DNA of 64,000 bases from Bog-756 sp963839925 (lineage in GTDB: Bacteria > Actinomycetota > Acidimicrobiia > Acidimicrobiales > RAAP-2). Positions 37,204-47,540 of the stretch are shown here, piece after piece; position 1 is the stretch's first letter; every line of letters begins with the position of its first letter. Location of the stretch: assembly GCA_963839925.1 (NCBI GenBank), contig CAWIWV010000002.1, forward strand, positions 868,001 through 932,000. The letters run 5' to 3'. A program made the position numbers and the translations under genes. A model generated the notes under the pieces. That model saw only the letters and a list, made by a program, of their open reading frames with translations, was not told the origin of the DNA and ran no database searches.

Positions 37204-38374
37204 ATGGTCGAGTACCAAATACTGGTCCCACCGAATCGGCGTCGTCGGAATGTGCTGCTCGTCTCCATCGTCACCGTGGCGCTCGTCGCCGTCGGCGGAG
37301 GTGCCTATGCGATCACTCGGCACATGGGATCGTCGGCAAACAGGGGAACGCCCGGTGGGATCACTGCGGCCACCAAGCCGACCCCGCTCCAGGTGCTCTC
37401 CACCGAACCCGCTGCCGGCGCCACCAACGTCCCGACCAACCAGGTGGTGAGCGTCCGATTCTCGGCCCCGATCTCGAATCCGGGTGCTGCACTCTCGTTT
37501 CAACCTCCGGTGAGCGGCACCTGGAGGGCGACCAGTCCGACGACGCTCTCGTTCGTTGCGACCCAGCCGTTCACCCCGACGGTCAGTGAGACCCTCAGAA
37601 TCACTGCCGGATCGACGGGGCCTCGCGGGACCGACGGTCGTGTGCTCGCTGCCCCGGTCGCAGTGTCCTTCACCGTGGCCCAGGCAACGACCGAGCGGCT
37701 CCAACAGCTCCTCGCCCAACTCGGCTACCTCCCCCTGACCTTCTCCCCGTCTGCTCCGGAAGCCTCGGCGCTCGACACGTTTGCCCAGCAGACCGGAACG
37801 TTTCACTGGCGATGGTCAGGCCTTCCTTCGTCGCTCACGTCCCTGTGGACGGAGGGATACGAGGACGTCATCACCAAAGCAGCGGTCATGAACTTCGAGA
37901 ACCAGAACGGGTTGGCCGTCGATGGTCTGGCCGGCAAGGAGGTGTGGTCAACCCTGCTCGCCGACATCGGATCGCGGAAGGTCAACGCCGTTCCCTACGT
38001 GTATGTGTACGTGACCAAGCAACTTCCCGAGTCGCTCACTTTGTACGAGGACGGTGTCCCGAAGTTCGTGGGCATCCCGGTCAACACCGGCGCCCCTGGA
38101 GCGGACACTGCGGATGGCACGTATCCGGTCTTCGAACACGTGGTGAGCTCGAGAATGCAGGGCACCAACCCGGACGGCACCAAGTACGACGACCCGGCCG
38201 TCCCCTGGGCGAGCTACTTCAACGGAGGAGACGCGGCTACACGGATTCGTGCGTGCAACGTACGGCTCCCCGCAGAGCAACGGTTGCGTCGAGATGTCCA
38301 TCGCGGACGCGGCCCAAGTGTGGCCGCTCACCCCGATCGGCACGCTGGTGACCGTGGTGGGCCCCGCGTCCTGA
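37204..38374 (+). CDS. L,D-transpeptidase (YkuD) with Ig-like and peptidoglycan-binding domains, frameshifted near 38235
   Basis: About 389 residues joined. One N-terminal membrane helix (NVLLVSIVTVALVAVGGGAYAI), an Ig-like domain (about 60-155), a peptidoglycan-binding domain with ERLQQLLAQLGYLP and AVMNFENQNGLAVDGLAG, then YkuD. The first frame ends its homology at FNGGDA. An extra G within 38233-38236 shifts the reading. The other frame gives LHGFVRATYGSPQSNGCVEM with the catalytic His and Cys of HGF..SxGC, ending at TGA 38374. It would form 3-3 cross-links in peptidoglycan outside the membrane. As read, the first frame runs on to 38547 without the catalytic motif. Confidence 0.86.
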
Positions 38375-38532
38375 CCGAGCCCTTCGGAGTCCGTATTCCT
38401 CCGGAGTTCGTCCATCCCACTATCGTCTGTCCGGAATGTCACGCTGCGACCGATCCGAACATGGAGTGCCGGATGGCGGCATGGCTCCCGCCCATGACCG
38501 AACAGACCAGGTCAGCGGGGCCGTCGAGCTTT

Positions 38533-38548
38533 GTTACTCTGAAGTAAC
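38533..38548. promoter_or_regulatory. Palindrome just before the Fe-S reductase ribosome site
   Basis: GTTACT-ctga-AGTAAC, perfect 6+6 repeat, 19 nt before GTG 38568 and directly ahead of AGGAGG (38554-38559). It sits in a short AT-rich patch, so it may overlap a promoter. Unknown regulator. Confidence 0.4.
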
Positions 38549-38567
38549 CACCTAGGAGGAAACTGCA

Positions 38568-40634
38568 GTGCCCCTCAGACTTGCCGTCGGCCTTGGCATC
38601 ACCGCGGTCATGTTCGCAATCGCCGGTCGCCGGTTCTTTTGGCTCTTCAAACTGATCTCGGCGGGACAGCCGGCAGTGCCCAGTCGCTTCCGCGACGTAC
38701 CGAAGCGGGTCAAGGCCGAACTGGTCGAGGTCGGAGGCCAGAAGAAGCTCCTGCAGTGGACCGTGCCGGGCATGGCCCACGCGTTCACCTTCTGGGGATT
38801 CACCATTCTGTTCCTCACCATCATCGAGGCGTACGGCTGCCTGTTCCAGCGCGACTTCCACATCCCGTTGATCGGGCACACCGCAGTCATCGGCTTCCTC
38901 GAGGACTTCTTCACCGTGGCGGTGCTGGTCTCGCTCTGTGTCTTCGTGGGGATCAGGGTCAAGCACTCGCCGGCCCGCGAAAACCGACGGTCACGTTTCT
39001 TCGGTTCGCACACCGGGGCTGCGTGGCTGGTGCTGGCCATGATCAGCGGTGTGATGATCACCCTGCTGCTCTATCGGGCGGCACAGGTGAACACCGGCAA
39101 CTTCCCTTACGGTTGGTGGGCGTTCGCCTCCCATGGCGTGGCGAAGTTGCTCGAGCCGCTCGGGACCGGCGTGAACAGCGTGATCGAGACGGTCGCGCTG
39201 CTCGCCAACATCGCGATCATCACCGGCTTCCTGGTCTTCGTCTCCTACTCGAAGCACCTGCACATCTTTCTCGCCCCGATCAACGTCGCCACCTCGCGCC
39301 GGCCCCGCGCACTCGGGGCTCTGGCCTCCACTCCGGACATGTCCATGGAGGATGTCGGCGACAACGACGAGGTGGTCTTCGGTGCGGGGCGCATCGAGGA
39401 CTTCTCGTGGAAGCAGCTCCTCGACTTCGCGAGCTGCACCGAGTGCGGTCGGTGCCAGTCCCAGTGTCCGGCATGGAACACCGACAAGCCGCTGTCACCC
39501 AAGTTGGTGATCATGGACCTGCGCGACAACTTGTTCGCGTCCGCTGACCGGGTGATGGCGAAGAACCGGGCTGCCGGGGCCGAGGTGGAAACCCTTGTCC
39601 CGTCGGTCATCGATCCCGACGTCCTCTGGTCCTGTACCACCTGCGGGGCCTGCGTCGAACAGTGCCCGGTCGACATCGAGCACATCGACACGATCGTCGA
39701 CATGCGCCGATACGAGGTGCTGATCGAGTCCCGCTTCCCGACCGAGGCCGGCCTGATGCTCCGGAACATCGAGAACCAAGGCGATCCGTGGGGGCTCGGT
39801 GGATCCAAGCGCACCGACTGGACCGACGCGCTCGACTTCGAGGTGCCGGTGGTGAACGGCACCATCCCCGACGACATCGAATACCTCTACTGGGTGGGTT
39901 GTGCGGGGGCGCTCGACGAGCGCGCTCGTAAGGGTGCCCAAGCCACCGCGCGGATGCTCCACCGTGCCGGCGTCAGCTTCGCCATCCTCGGCCCCAAGGA
40001 ACGATGCACCGGCGACCCGGCGCGCCGCCTGGGCAACGAGTATCTCTACCAAGAGCAGGCCCAGGCGAACGTCGAGATCCTGAAGGACGCCGGAGTCAAG
40101 AAGGTCATCGCGACCTGTCCGCACTGCTTCAACTCCCTGGCCAACGAGTACCCGTCCCTCGGTGGCGACTTCGAGGTGATCCATCACAGCCAACTACTCG
40201 ATCACCTGGTCACCGCTGGAAAACTCACCCCGGGTGGCGGCTACAAGGGGACGGTCACCTACCACGACCCCTGCTACCTCGGCCGCCACAACCGGGTCTT
40301 CGACGAACCCCGCTCGGTCATCGACGCGATTCCGGGCGCGACCCAGATCGAGATGCGGCGGTGCCGGGAGAAGGGCTTCTGTTGCGGTGCCGGGGGTGCT
40401 CGTATGTGGCTCGAGGAGAACCTCGGGAAGCGGGTCAACATGGAGCGCACCGAAGAGGCGATCGGAACCGGCGCCGACGTGGTGTCCACCGCGTGTCCCT
40501 ACTGCATGATCATGCTCGACGACGCCGTCCGGGCCCACGCGAAGGAGGACGACGTGCGGGTGCTCGACCTCTCCCAACTCTTGGAGGAGTCGATGGTGGA
40601 GTCGGCTGCGGTCAGCCCTGAGGCCGACGGCTAA
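38568..40634 (+). CDS. Membrane heterodisulfide-reductase-like Fe-S oxidoreductase
   Basis: 688 residues. An N-terminal membrane part (NarI/HdrE-like, about 5-6 helices to residue 235) is followed by two 4Fe-4S motifs, CTECGRCQSQCP and CTTCGACVEQCP. Two CCG domains follow (WVGCAG...CTGD.ARR.GNEY and TYHDPCYLGRHN...CCGAGGARMW). Architecture as in mycobacterial Rv0338c and other actinobacterial (Fe-S)-binding reductases near beta-oxidation genes. It probably passes electrons from a soluble flavoprotein donor to menaquinone. GTG 38568 with AGGAGG. Convergent with the cNMP-binding gene, 12 nt apart. Confidence 0.9.
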   Translation: MPLRLAVGLGITAVMFAIAGRRFFWLFKLISAGQPAVPSRFRDVPKRVKAELVEVGGQKKLLQWTVPGMAHAFTFWGFTILFLTIIEAYGCLFQRDFHIPLIGHTAVIGFLEDFFTVAVLVSLCVFVGIRVKHSPARENRRSRFFGSHTGAAWLVLAMISGVMITLLLYRAAQVNTGNFPYGWWAFASHGVAKLLEPLGTGVNSVIETVALLANIAIITGFLVFVSYSKHLHIFLAPINVATSRRPRALGALASTPDMSMEDVGDNDEVVFGAGRIEDFSWKQLLDFASCTECGRCQSQCPAWNTDKPLSPKLVIMDLRDNLFASADRVMAKNRAAGAEVETLVPSVIDPDVLWSCTTCGACVEQCPVDIEHIDTIVDMRRYEVLIESRFPTEAGLMLRNIENQGDPWGLGGSKRTDWTDALDFEVPVVNGTIPDDIEYLYWVGCAGALDERARKGAQATARMLHRAGVSFAILGPKERCTGDPARRLGNEYLYQEQAQANVEILKDAGVKKVIATCPHCFNSLANEYPSLGGDFEVIHHSQLLDHLVTAGKLTPGGGYKGTVTYHDPCYLGRHNRVFDEPRSVIDAIPGATQIEMRRCREKGFCCGAGGARMWLEENLGKRVNMERTEEAIGTGADVVSTACPYCMIMLDDAVRAHAKEDDVRVLDLSQLLEESMVESAAVSPEADG

Positions 40635-40646
40635 GCAGCCGGAAAC

Positions 40647-41069
40647 TCAGCGGTAGGCGAGTGCGTCGGCTTCGCGCAGCCGACCGGCCATCGCGGCGAG
40701 CATCTTGCGAGCGATGCTCGGCACCGACTGCAACAAGCTGTTGAACTGGCGCTGAGAGAGCACCAACAGATCCATGTCGGTCTCCGACTCCACCCCCGCC
40801 GACCGCGGTCGCCGGTCGAGCAGGGCCAGCTCACCGAAGTAGCTCCCCGGTCCGAGGGTGGCGACTTTCTTCCCCTGATGGGTCACCGCTGCGGTACCAG
40901 TCACGATGAGGAAGAACTCCTGGCCAACCCGCCCCTCTTCGACAAGCATCTTGCCCTTCGGTACCTGCACCTCGTCGAGCGATCCGCGAATCTTGCGGAG
41001 CTCGGCCGCCGAACAACTCGAGAACAGCCAAATCGACTTGAGATCGAGTGGCTTGGAGCGTGGGGACAT
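40647..41069 (-). CDS. Cyclic nucleotide-binding domain protein
   Basis: 140 residues, a single CAP-ED/cNMP domain: LFSSCSAAELRKI, VPKGKMLVEEGRVGQEFFLIVTGTA, GSYFGELALLDRRPRSAGVESETD with the phosphate-binding cassette (FGELALLDRRPR). There is no DNA-binding domain, so not a Crp-type factor by itself. The RPRSA end lets it bind cAMP or cGMP in principle. Possible role as a small signal-binding subunit or remnant. Confidence 0.9.
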   Translation of the reverse strand: MSPRSKPLDLKSIWLFSSCSAAELRKIRGSLDEVQVPKGKMLVEEGRVGQEFFLIVTGTAAVTHQGKKVATLGPGSYFGELALLDRRPRSAGVESETDMDLLVLSQRQFNSLLQSVPSIARKMLAAMAGRLREADALAYR

Positions 41070-41109
41070 GTCGAAAGGCTACCGTTTCGGGATCGTTGGA
41101 GCTGACCAG

Positions 41110-41655
41110 ATGGATCGGGAAGACCAGATGGATCGCGAGGAGCCGTCGAGCGCACCGGTCACCAAACTGCGTGGCGCCGGAGTGGACGTCGATCCCCGTC
41201 GCGCCGCCTGGGTGGTGGCAGCTGTGTGTCTGGTTGCGTTGATCGTGACCGCAGTCGTGCTCTTGGTTGCAGGCATGAACAAGAACGCACAGGCGACAAA
41301 CCTGCAACAGCACGGCGTACCGGTCGCGGTGACGTCGACCGGTTGCCTGGGCATGCTGGGAGGCAGCGGTTCCAACGCAGCCGGCTACGCCTGTACCGGC
41401 ACCTACACCTACAACGGCCGCCATTTCACCAAGCCGATTCCGGGCACCGTGCTGATCCGTCCGGGCGCCGTGGTGCGGGGTGTCATCGTCCCGAGCGACC
41501 CCGGCCTGCTGTCCACCCCCCAGGCGGTGGCGAGCCAACGAGCTTCGTGGAGAGTCTTCATCGCGCCGGCCGTGCTGCTGGTCCTTGCACTCGTCGGCAT
41601 CGCGGTCATGCTCCGACTCGCAAGGCGGAACCGTGGCGTCAAGGCCAACCGTTGA
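41110..41655 (+). CDS. Membrane protein with two helices, unknown function
   Basis: 181 residues from ATG 41110. One helix near the N-terminus (AAWVVAAVCLVALIVTAVVLLVAG), an extracytoplasmic domain with paired Cys (STGCLGMLGG, YACTGTYTYNGRHF) and a second helix (VFIAPAVLLVLALVGIAVMLRL) with a basic tail. DUF3592-like layout, though I cannot confirm the family. GGAG precedes ATG 41110 by 8 nt. ATG 41068 is in frame but overlaps the divergent start. An 18-nt direct repeat (GACCAGATGGATCG type) covers the first two Met codons. Confidence 0.7.
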   Translation: MDREDQMDREEPSSAPVTKLRGAGVDVDPRRAAWVVAAVCLVALIVTAVVLLVAGMNKNAQATNLQQHGVPVAVTSTGCLGMLGGSGSNAAGYACTGTYTYNGRHFTKPIPGTVLIRPGAVVRGVIVPSDPGLLSTPQAVASQRASWRVFIAPAVLLVLALVGIAVMLRLARRNRGVKANR

Positions 41656-41707
41656 CGCAGAGCGCTCCCTGTTTTTCCGCCCTTGGACCGGCGGGGTAGC
41701 CTCGGAC

Positions 41708-42403
41708 ATGGCCTTCGACGAGGACGGTGCCGATGAAGATCCGGCGCCGCAGTTGAGCGGGTGGCAGCGGTTCACCGGCTCGATCAGCAATTTCATGCTG
41801 AAGCCTCGAGTCGCCGACTCGTCGGATGAGGCGTCGCCCAAGCAGCCGCAGTCCGAGCCGACGACCATCCCGGAGATCGAAGCTGCCATCAAGCGAGCGG
41901 ACGACAAGGAGCGGGCGATCGGGCTGATCGCAGCACCCGTCGCTGCCGCGATCGCCCTGTTGATCGTCTCCGCCCTCGTCTCCCACGACCCGAGCGCGCT
42001 CACCAGCAACGGTCAGATCAACCCGAAGCACGTGAGACCCAGTCTCTACGAGGAACTCGGCGCGGTGACCCTGGCGCTCTCCCTTCTCATGCTCGGGGCT
42101 GCGTGGTTCCGCAAGCGAATGCTGCTCGGCATCGCCATGGCGCTCTACGGGCTGTCGATCTTCAACCTCCACTTCTGGGGCTTCGGGATCCCCTTCATCT
42201 TGGCGGGAGCGTGGTACCTGGTCCGTGCGTACCGTTTGTCGGAGAAGCTCAAGCAAGCGAAGGCGGGCGATCCGATCGGTGGCGGCGGAGGCCGCGGGAC
42301 GGCAACGTCGCGCTCGCAGCCGTCCAAGCGATACACCCCTCGGGCCACTCCGATTCGGCGGACCTCCAAGTCGAAGCCGGGCAAAGAGCTCGGGGCCGGC
42401 TGA
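41708..42403 (+). CDS. Conserved actinobacterial membrane protein, unknown function
   Basis: 231 residues. An acidic cytoplasmic N-terminus with helical IPEIEAAIKRADDKERAIG, then about 3-4 helices (LIAAPVAAAIALLIVSAL, LGAVTLALSLLMLGAAWF, MLLGIAMALYGLSIFNLHFWGFGIPFILAGAWYLV), and a basic Gly/Ser/Thr tail. Proteins of this layout are common in Acidimicrobiia and their relatives. No function is known to me. Same strand as the preceding membrane gene, 52 nt apart. Confidence 0.72.
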   Translation: MAFDEDGADEDPAPQLSGWQRFTGSISNFMLKPRVADSSDEASPKQPQSEPTTIPEIEAAIKRADDKERAIGLIAAPVAAAIALLIVSALVSHDPSALTSNGQINPKHVRPSLYEELGAVTLALSLLMLGAAWFRKRMLLGIAMALYGLSIFNLHFWGFGIPFILAGAWYLVRAYRLSEKLKQAKAGDPIGGGGGRGTATSRSQPSKRYTPRATPIRRTSKSKPGKELGAG

Positions 42404-42462
42404 CCCCTCCCGGTCGTCGCGCTCGGCGCGACTTAACGTTCCTACCAGGGACGTTGCATCAG

Positions 42463-42500
42463 TTCACACATTGGTAACACGGATGTGACCGAGCTGAAAT
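42463..42500 (+). promoter_or_regulatory. GlnR-like four-half-site array upstream of amtB-glnB
   Basis: Four 5-mers with an exact 11-nt period: TTCAC (42463), GTAAC (42474), GTGAC (42485), GAAAT (42496). Actinobacterial GlnR binds gTnAC-n6-GaAAC repeats of this spacing ahead of nitrogen genes such as amtB. Position, period and regulon all agree. 129 nt before the amtB start. Confidence 0.6.
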
Positions 42501-42628
42501 CCCTGCCCTGCATTGTTTGCGGCGGCAAGTCCGAACTGCTCGTCTTGCCCTTGGCGTGCCCGACCCGATGACAACGGTGCGGGCCGGCCATGACGCAGTG
42601 TCAACACAAGAGAGGAGCACTTTCCACC

Positions 42629-44233
42629 GTGCTAGCCGCAGCAGTGTCCTATGTGCCATATCCAAGTTGGCTCAATCCTGGCGACAACACGTGGCAGATG
42701 ACCGCCGCCACGTTCGTCGGCTTGATGAGCCTTCCTGGCTTGGCGGTCCTCTATGCCTCGATCGTCCCCAAGAAGTGGGCGGTGAACGTACTGGCAATGA
42801 TGTTCGCCGGCTTCTCACTGGTCCTGCTCGCCTGGTACCTCTGGGCGTACAAGATGGGGTTCGGGGCCAACTCGTTCGGAGGAGGTGTGAAGGACGGAGT
42901 ACAGACCCAGTTGACCGGGGTCGGAGGTTGGACGCACTTCATCGACAACTTCCTCGGGAAACCGGGACCGATCACCAGTCCACTGGGTGAACAGGGCCAA
43001 GCGGTATCGGCAGCCAACACCATCATTCCGTTCCACTTCTCGACGGCAACGCTGTCCTACTTCCAGCTGGTGTTCGCGGCGATCACCCCGTTGCTGTTCC
43101 TCGGAAGTGTGCTCGGCCGGATCAAGTTCCTCGCCTGGTGTCTCCTCGTACCGCTTTGGACAACGTGCGTCTATTCGGTCGACGCGTTCCTGTTGTGGGG
43201 TGGCGGCTACTTCGCACAGGAAGGTGCGCTCGACTTCTCGGGTGGGTATGTCATCCACATGTCGGCGGGCGTGTCCGGCTTCGTCGCTGCGTGGGTGCTC
43301 GGTCCGAGGCTGCTACGGGACCGACAACACTTCCTGCCGAACAACTTGGTGATGGCCGCGGTCGGGGCCGGCATCCTGTGGCTCGGCTGGAACGGGTTCA
43401 ACGGAGGTGATCCGTACTACGCCGGGACGAGTGCGGCGAGCGCGGTGGTCAACACCAACCTCGCCACCGCTGCCGGCCTGATGACCTGGGTCCTCTGGGA
43501 TGTCATCGCCTCCAAGGAGAAGAAGCCGACCTTCCTCGGTGCGGTGAACGGGATGATCTGCGGCCTGGTCGGGATCACTCCAAGCGCGGGCTGGGTGAAC
43601 GGAGTCGGCGCAATCCTGGTGGGACTCATCTGCTCCTCGGTGGTCTGGGTCGCTTGGAACTTCCTCTCCAAGGTGGCGCCGTTCTCCAAGGTGGACGATG
43701 CACTCGGGGTCGTCTACACCCATGGCATCGCCGGATTCCTCGGAGGACTCCTTCTCGGGCTGCTCGGAGACCCGGGCATGCTCGAATACGGGTGCGGGCA
43801 CCTCGACAAAGCTGGGCAGGTGATCGCGACGACACCGGCGCAGTATGCGAGTTCCGCCGGAAGCTGCGTGCCGTTCAGTGTGAACGGGCTCTTCTACACG
43901 GGCTCTGCTCACCAACTGTGGGAGCAGTTCCGAGCGGCCATCTTCGTCATCTTGTGGTCGGCGATCATCACCTTCATCCTGATGAAGATCATCGGTCTGA
44001 TCCTCGGTGGAGCTCGCTACAAGGACGAGGTGCTCGAGGTCGGTGACCTTGCGATCCACGGTGAAGAGGCCTTCCCTGAGGAGACCTTCGCCGAGCGGAT
44101 CGGCACGATGGCCATGGCCGGTGATGCGCCTCGGGGCGGTGGCGAAGGAAGTGTCACCGATAGGGTCGACGTCGACGAGGGAGTGTTGTGGAAACCCCAC
44201 GATCTTCCACCGCCCGGCCTGTTGGACAGCTGA
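42629..44233 (+). CDS. amtB: Ammonium transporter
   Basis: 534 residues, 11-12 helices. Twin-His channel residues and the signature are visible: GGYVIHMSAGVSGFVAAWVLG and VYTHGIAGFLGGLLLGLLG. There is a long inserted loop (GHLDKAGQVIATTPAQYASSAGSC) and a long acidic C-terminal tail (EVGDLAIHGEEAFPEE onward) that PII could touch. It moves ammonium across the cytoplasmic membrane. GTG 42629 is preferred, with GAGGAG 11 nt upstream; an in-frame ATG at 42590 lacks a ribosome site. glnB follows after 33 nt. Confidence 0.94.
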   Translation: MLAAAVSYVPYPSWLNPGDNTWQMTAATFVGLMSLPGLAVLYASIVPKKWAVNVLAMMFAGFSLVLLAWYLWAYKMGFGANSFGGGVKDGVQTQLTGVGGWTHFIDNFLGKPGPITSPLGEQGQAVSAANTIIPFHFSTATLSYFQLVFAAITPLLFLGSVLGRIKFLAWCLLVPLWTTCVYSVDAFLLWGGGYFAQEGALDFSGGYVIHMSAGVSGFVAAWVLGPRLLRDRQHFLPNNLVMAAVGAGILWLGWNGFNGGDPYYAGTSAASAVVNTNLATAAGLMTWVLWDVIASKEKKPTFLGAVNGMICGLVGITPSAGWVNGVGAILVGLICSSVVWVAWNFLSKVAPFSKVDDALGVVYTHGIAGFLGGLLLGLLGDPGMLEYGCGHLDKAGQVIATTPAQYASSAGSCVPFSVNGLFYTGSAHQLWEQFRAAIFVILWSAIITFILMKIIGLILGGARYKDEVLEVGDLAIHGEEAFPEETFAERIGTMAMAGDAPRGGGEGSVTDRVDVDEGVLWKPHDLPPPGLLDS

Positions 44234-44266
44234 CGGAACCACTACGAACTTAAGGAGGAAGTACTA

Positions 44267-44605
44267 ATGAAACTCGTCGTAGCGGTGCTGAAGCCGTTCA
44301 AGTTGGATGAGGTGAAGGAGGGCCTGAAGAACCTCGGGGTTCATGGCCTGACGCTCACCGAAGCCCAGGGATTCGGACGTCAACGAGGCCACACCGAGGT
44401 CTACCGAGGAGCCGAGTACGAGGTCGAGTTCGTGCCGAAGATCCGGCTCGAGGTCCTCGTCGACGACTCCCAGGTGGACGACGTGACGACCACGATCGTG
44501 GACGCTGCCGGGACCGGAAAGATCGGTGACGGCAAGGTCTGGGTGTTGCCGGTCGAGGAGGTCATCCGGGTTCGGACCGGTGAACGCGGGTCGGATGCCC
44601 TTTGA
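44267..44605 (+). CDS. glnB: Nitrogen regulatory protein P-II
   Basis: 112 residues, exact PII length. MKLVVAVLKPFKLDEVKEGL, the T-loop YRGAEYEVEFVPK with Tyr51, and the B-loop GTGKIGDGKVWVLPVEEVIRVRTGERG. Senses ATP/ADP and 2-oxoglutarate and closes AmtB when nitrogen is ample. In actinobacteria Tyr51 is adenylylated rather than uridylylated. AGGAGG precedes ATG by 8 nt. Probably a GlnK-type paralogue given the amtB pairing. Confidence 0.96.
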   Translation: MKLVVAVLKPFKLDEVKEGLKNLGVHGLTLTEAQGFGRQRGHTEVYRGAEYEVEFVPKIRLEVLVDDSQVDDVTTTIVDAAGTGKIGDGKVWVLPVEEVIRVRTGERGSDAL

Positions 44606-44650
44606 CACGTCGGAGCACTGACACGCCTCTGTCATGAGGCTGTGTGATCG

Positions 44651-44686
44651 GACGAAGGGTCGGCTCTCATGAGCCGGCCCTTCGTC
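44651..44686. terminator. Strong bidirectional terminator between glnB and gpmA
   Basis: A 16-bp stem with one G-T pair: GACGAAGGGTCGGCTC (44651-44666), loop TCAT, and its complement to 44686. Centred in the 100-nt convergent gap. Lacks a T tract. Confidence 0.8.
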
Positions 44687-44705
44687 GCGTCACGTTGTCG
44701 CAGGG

Positions 44706-45476
44706 TTATCCAGCTGCGGCCGGGCCCGCCTGTTGCCGCACCGCTTCGGCGGCGGCCCGAGCCGCCTCCGGATCGCCGAGGTACCGCTTGGACGCGACGC
44801 GCAGATCGTCTTCGAACTCGTAGACGAACGGGATGCCGGTCGGAATTTCCAGCTTGACGATCTCGTCGTCGCCGACCCCGTCGAGATGCTTGCGGAGCGC
44901 CCGCAGGCTGTTGCCGTGCGCGACGACCAACACCGCCCCGCCCCTCGCCCCTTCGGCGAGCAGATCAGGCACGATCGCGTCCTCCCAATAGGGAAGGACC
45001 CGGGCCACGACGTCGGCCAGGCACTCGGTGGTCGGGAGTGCCTCGCTCGGTACGTCCCGATAGCGAGGATCCCCAGCGGGATGGTGCTCACTGCCAACTT
45101 CGACCGGGGGTGGCGGGGTGGCATAGCTCCTCCGCCAGGCGAGCACCTGCTCCGCTCCGTGCTCTGCTGTCGTCTGCTCCTTGTTCTTTCCCTGGAGGGC
45201 GCCGTAGTGGCGTTCGTTGAGGCGCCAGTGCCGTCGTACCGGAAGCCAGGGGCGATCGGCCTCGGCGAGTGCCAGTTCGGCCGTCTCGATGGCCCGGGCC
45301 AGCAGCGAGGTGTGGAGGACCCGCAGGTCGAGGTCGGGTTCGGCGCCCAGCAACCGCCCCGACGCGCGAGCTTCCGTGCGTCCGAGCTCGCTCAGCCCGA
45401 CGTCGTGCCATCCGGTGAACAGGTTCTCGGCGTTCCAGTTCGACTGTCCGTGGCGGAGAAGTACCAGGTGAAGCAT
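44706..45476 (-). CDS. gpmA: 2,3-bisphosphoglycerate-dependent phosphoglycerate mutase
   Basis: 256 residues. LVLLRHGQSNWNAENLFTGW (phosphohistidine RHG), the RRHWRLNERHYGALQGKNK motif and VVAHGNSLRALRKHLDG. Interconverts 3- and 2-phosphoglycerate in glycolysis. Start ATG 45476 is set by homology (MLHLVLLRHG); its ribosome site is weak. Divergent from dnaK with a 222-nt gap. Confidence 0.96.
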   Translation of the reverse strand: MLHLVLLRHGQSNWNAENLFTGWHDVGLSELGRTEARASGRLLGAEPDLDLRVLHTSLLARAIETAELALAEADRPWLPVRRHWRLNERHYGALQGKNKEQTTAEHGAEQVLAWRRSYATPPPPVEVGSEHHPAGDPRYRDVPSEALPTTECLADVVARVLPYWEDAIVPDLLAEGARGGAVLVVAHGNSLRALRKHLDGVGDDEIVKLEIPTGIPFVYEFEDDLRVASKRYLGDPEAARAAAEAVRQQAGPAAAG

Positions 45477-45599
45477 GGTTCGAGCGTATCTCGCTCCGGT
45501 CGTGTGCCTGGGCAGGACCAGGGCACCCCACTGGACCGGGGTCGATCGGAGCCGAATTTGGAGCAAGAATTCAAGTGGAAACAAGCCTCCCTAAAAAAA

Positions 45600-45631
45600 G
45601 TTGTACATGAGACACTCAACTTTGGTATAGT
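45600..45631 (+). promoter_or_regulatory. Degenerate HAIR element and -10 box of the dnaK operon
   Basis: GTTGTAC-n7-ACTCAAC (45600-45620) has the HAIR spacing (CTTGAGT-n7-ACTCAAG), with a good right half and a degenerate left half. It overlaps the expected -35 region of TATAGT (45626-45631). HspR, encoded downstream, should bind here. A further CCTCT...AGAGG repeat follows at about 45634-45650 in the leader. Confidence 0.55.
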
Positions 45632-45698
45632 TTCCTCTGTACGAAAAGAGGATGCCCTTACCGCCCGGACGGGTGGGGAGCAGGAGGAAAAGAAGAAG

Positions 45699-47534
<1,836 letters not shown>

Positions 47535-47540
47535 TAGCCG

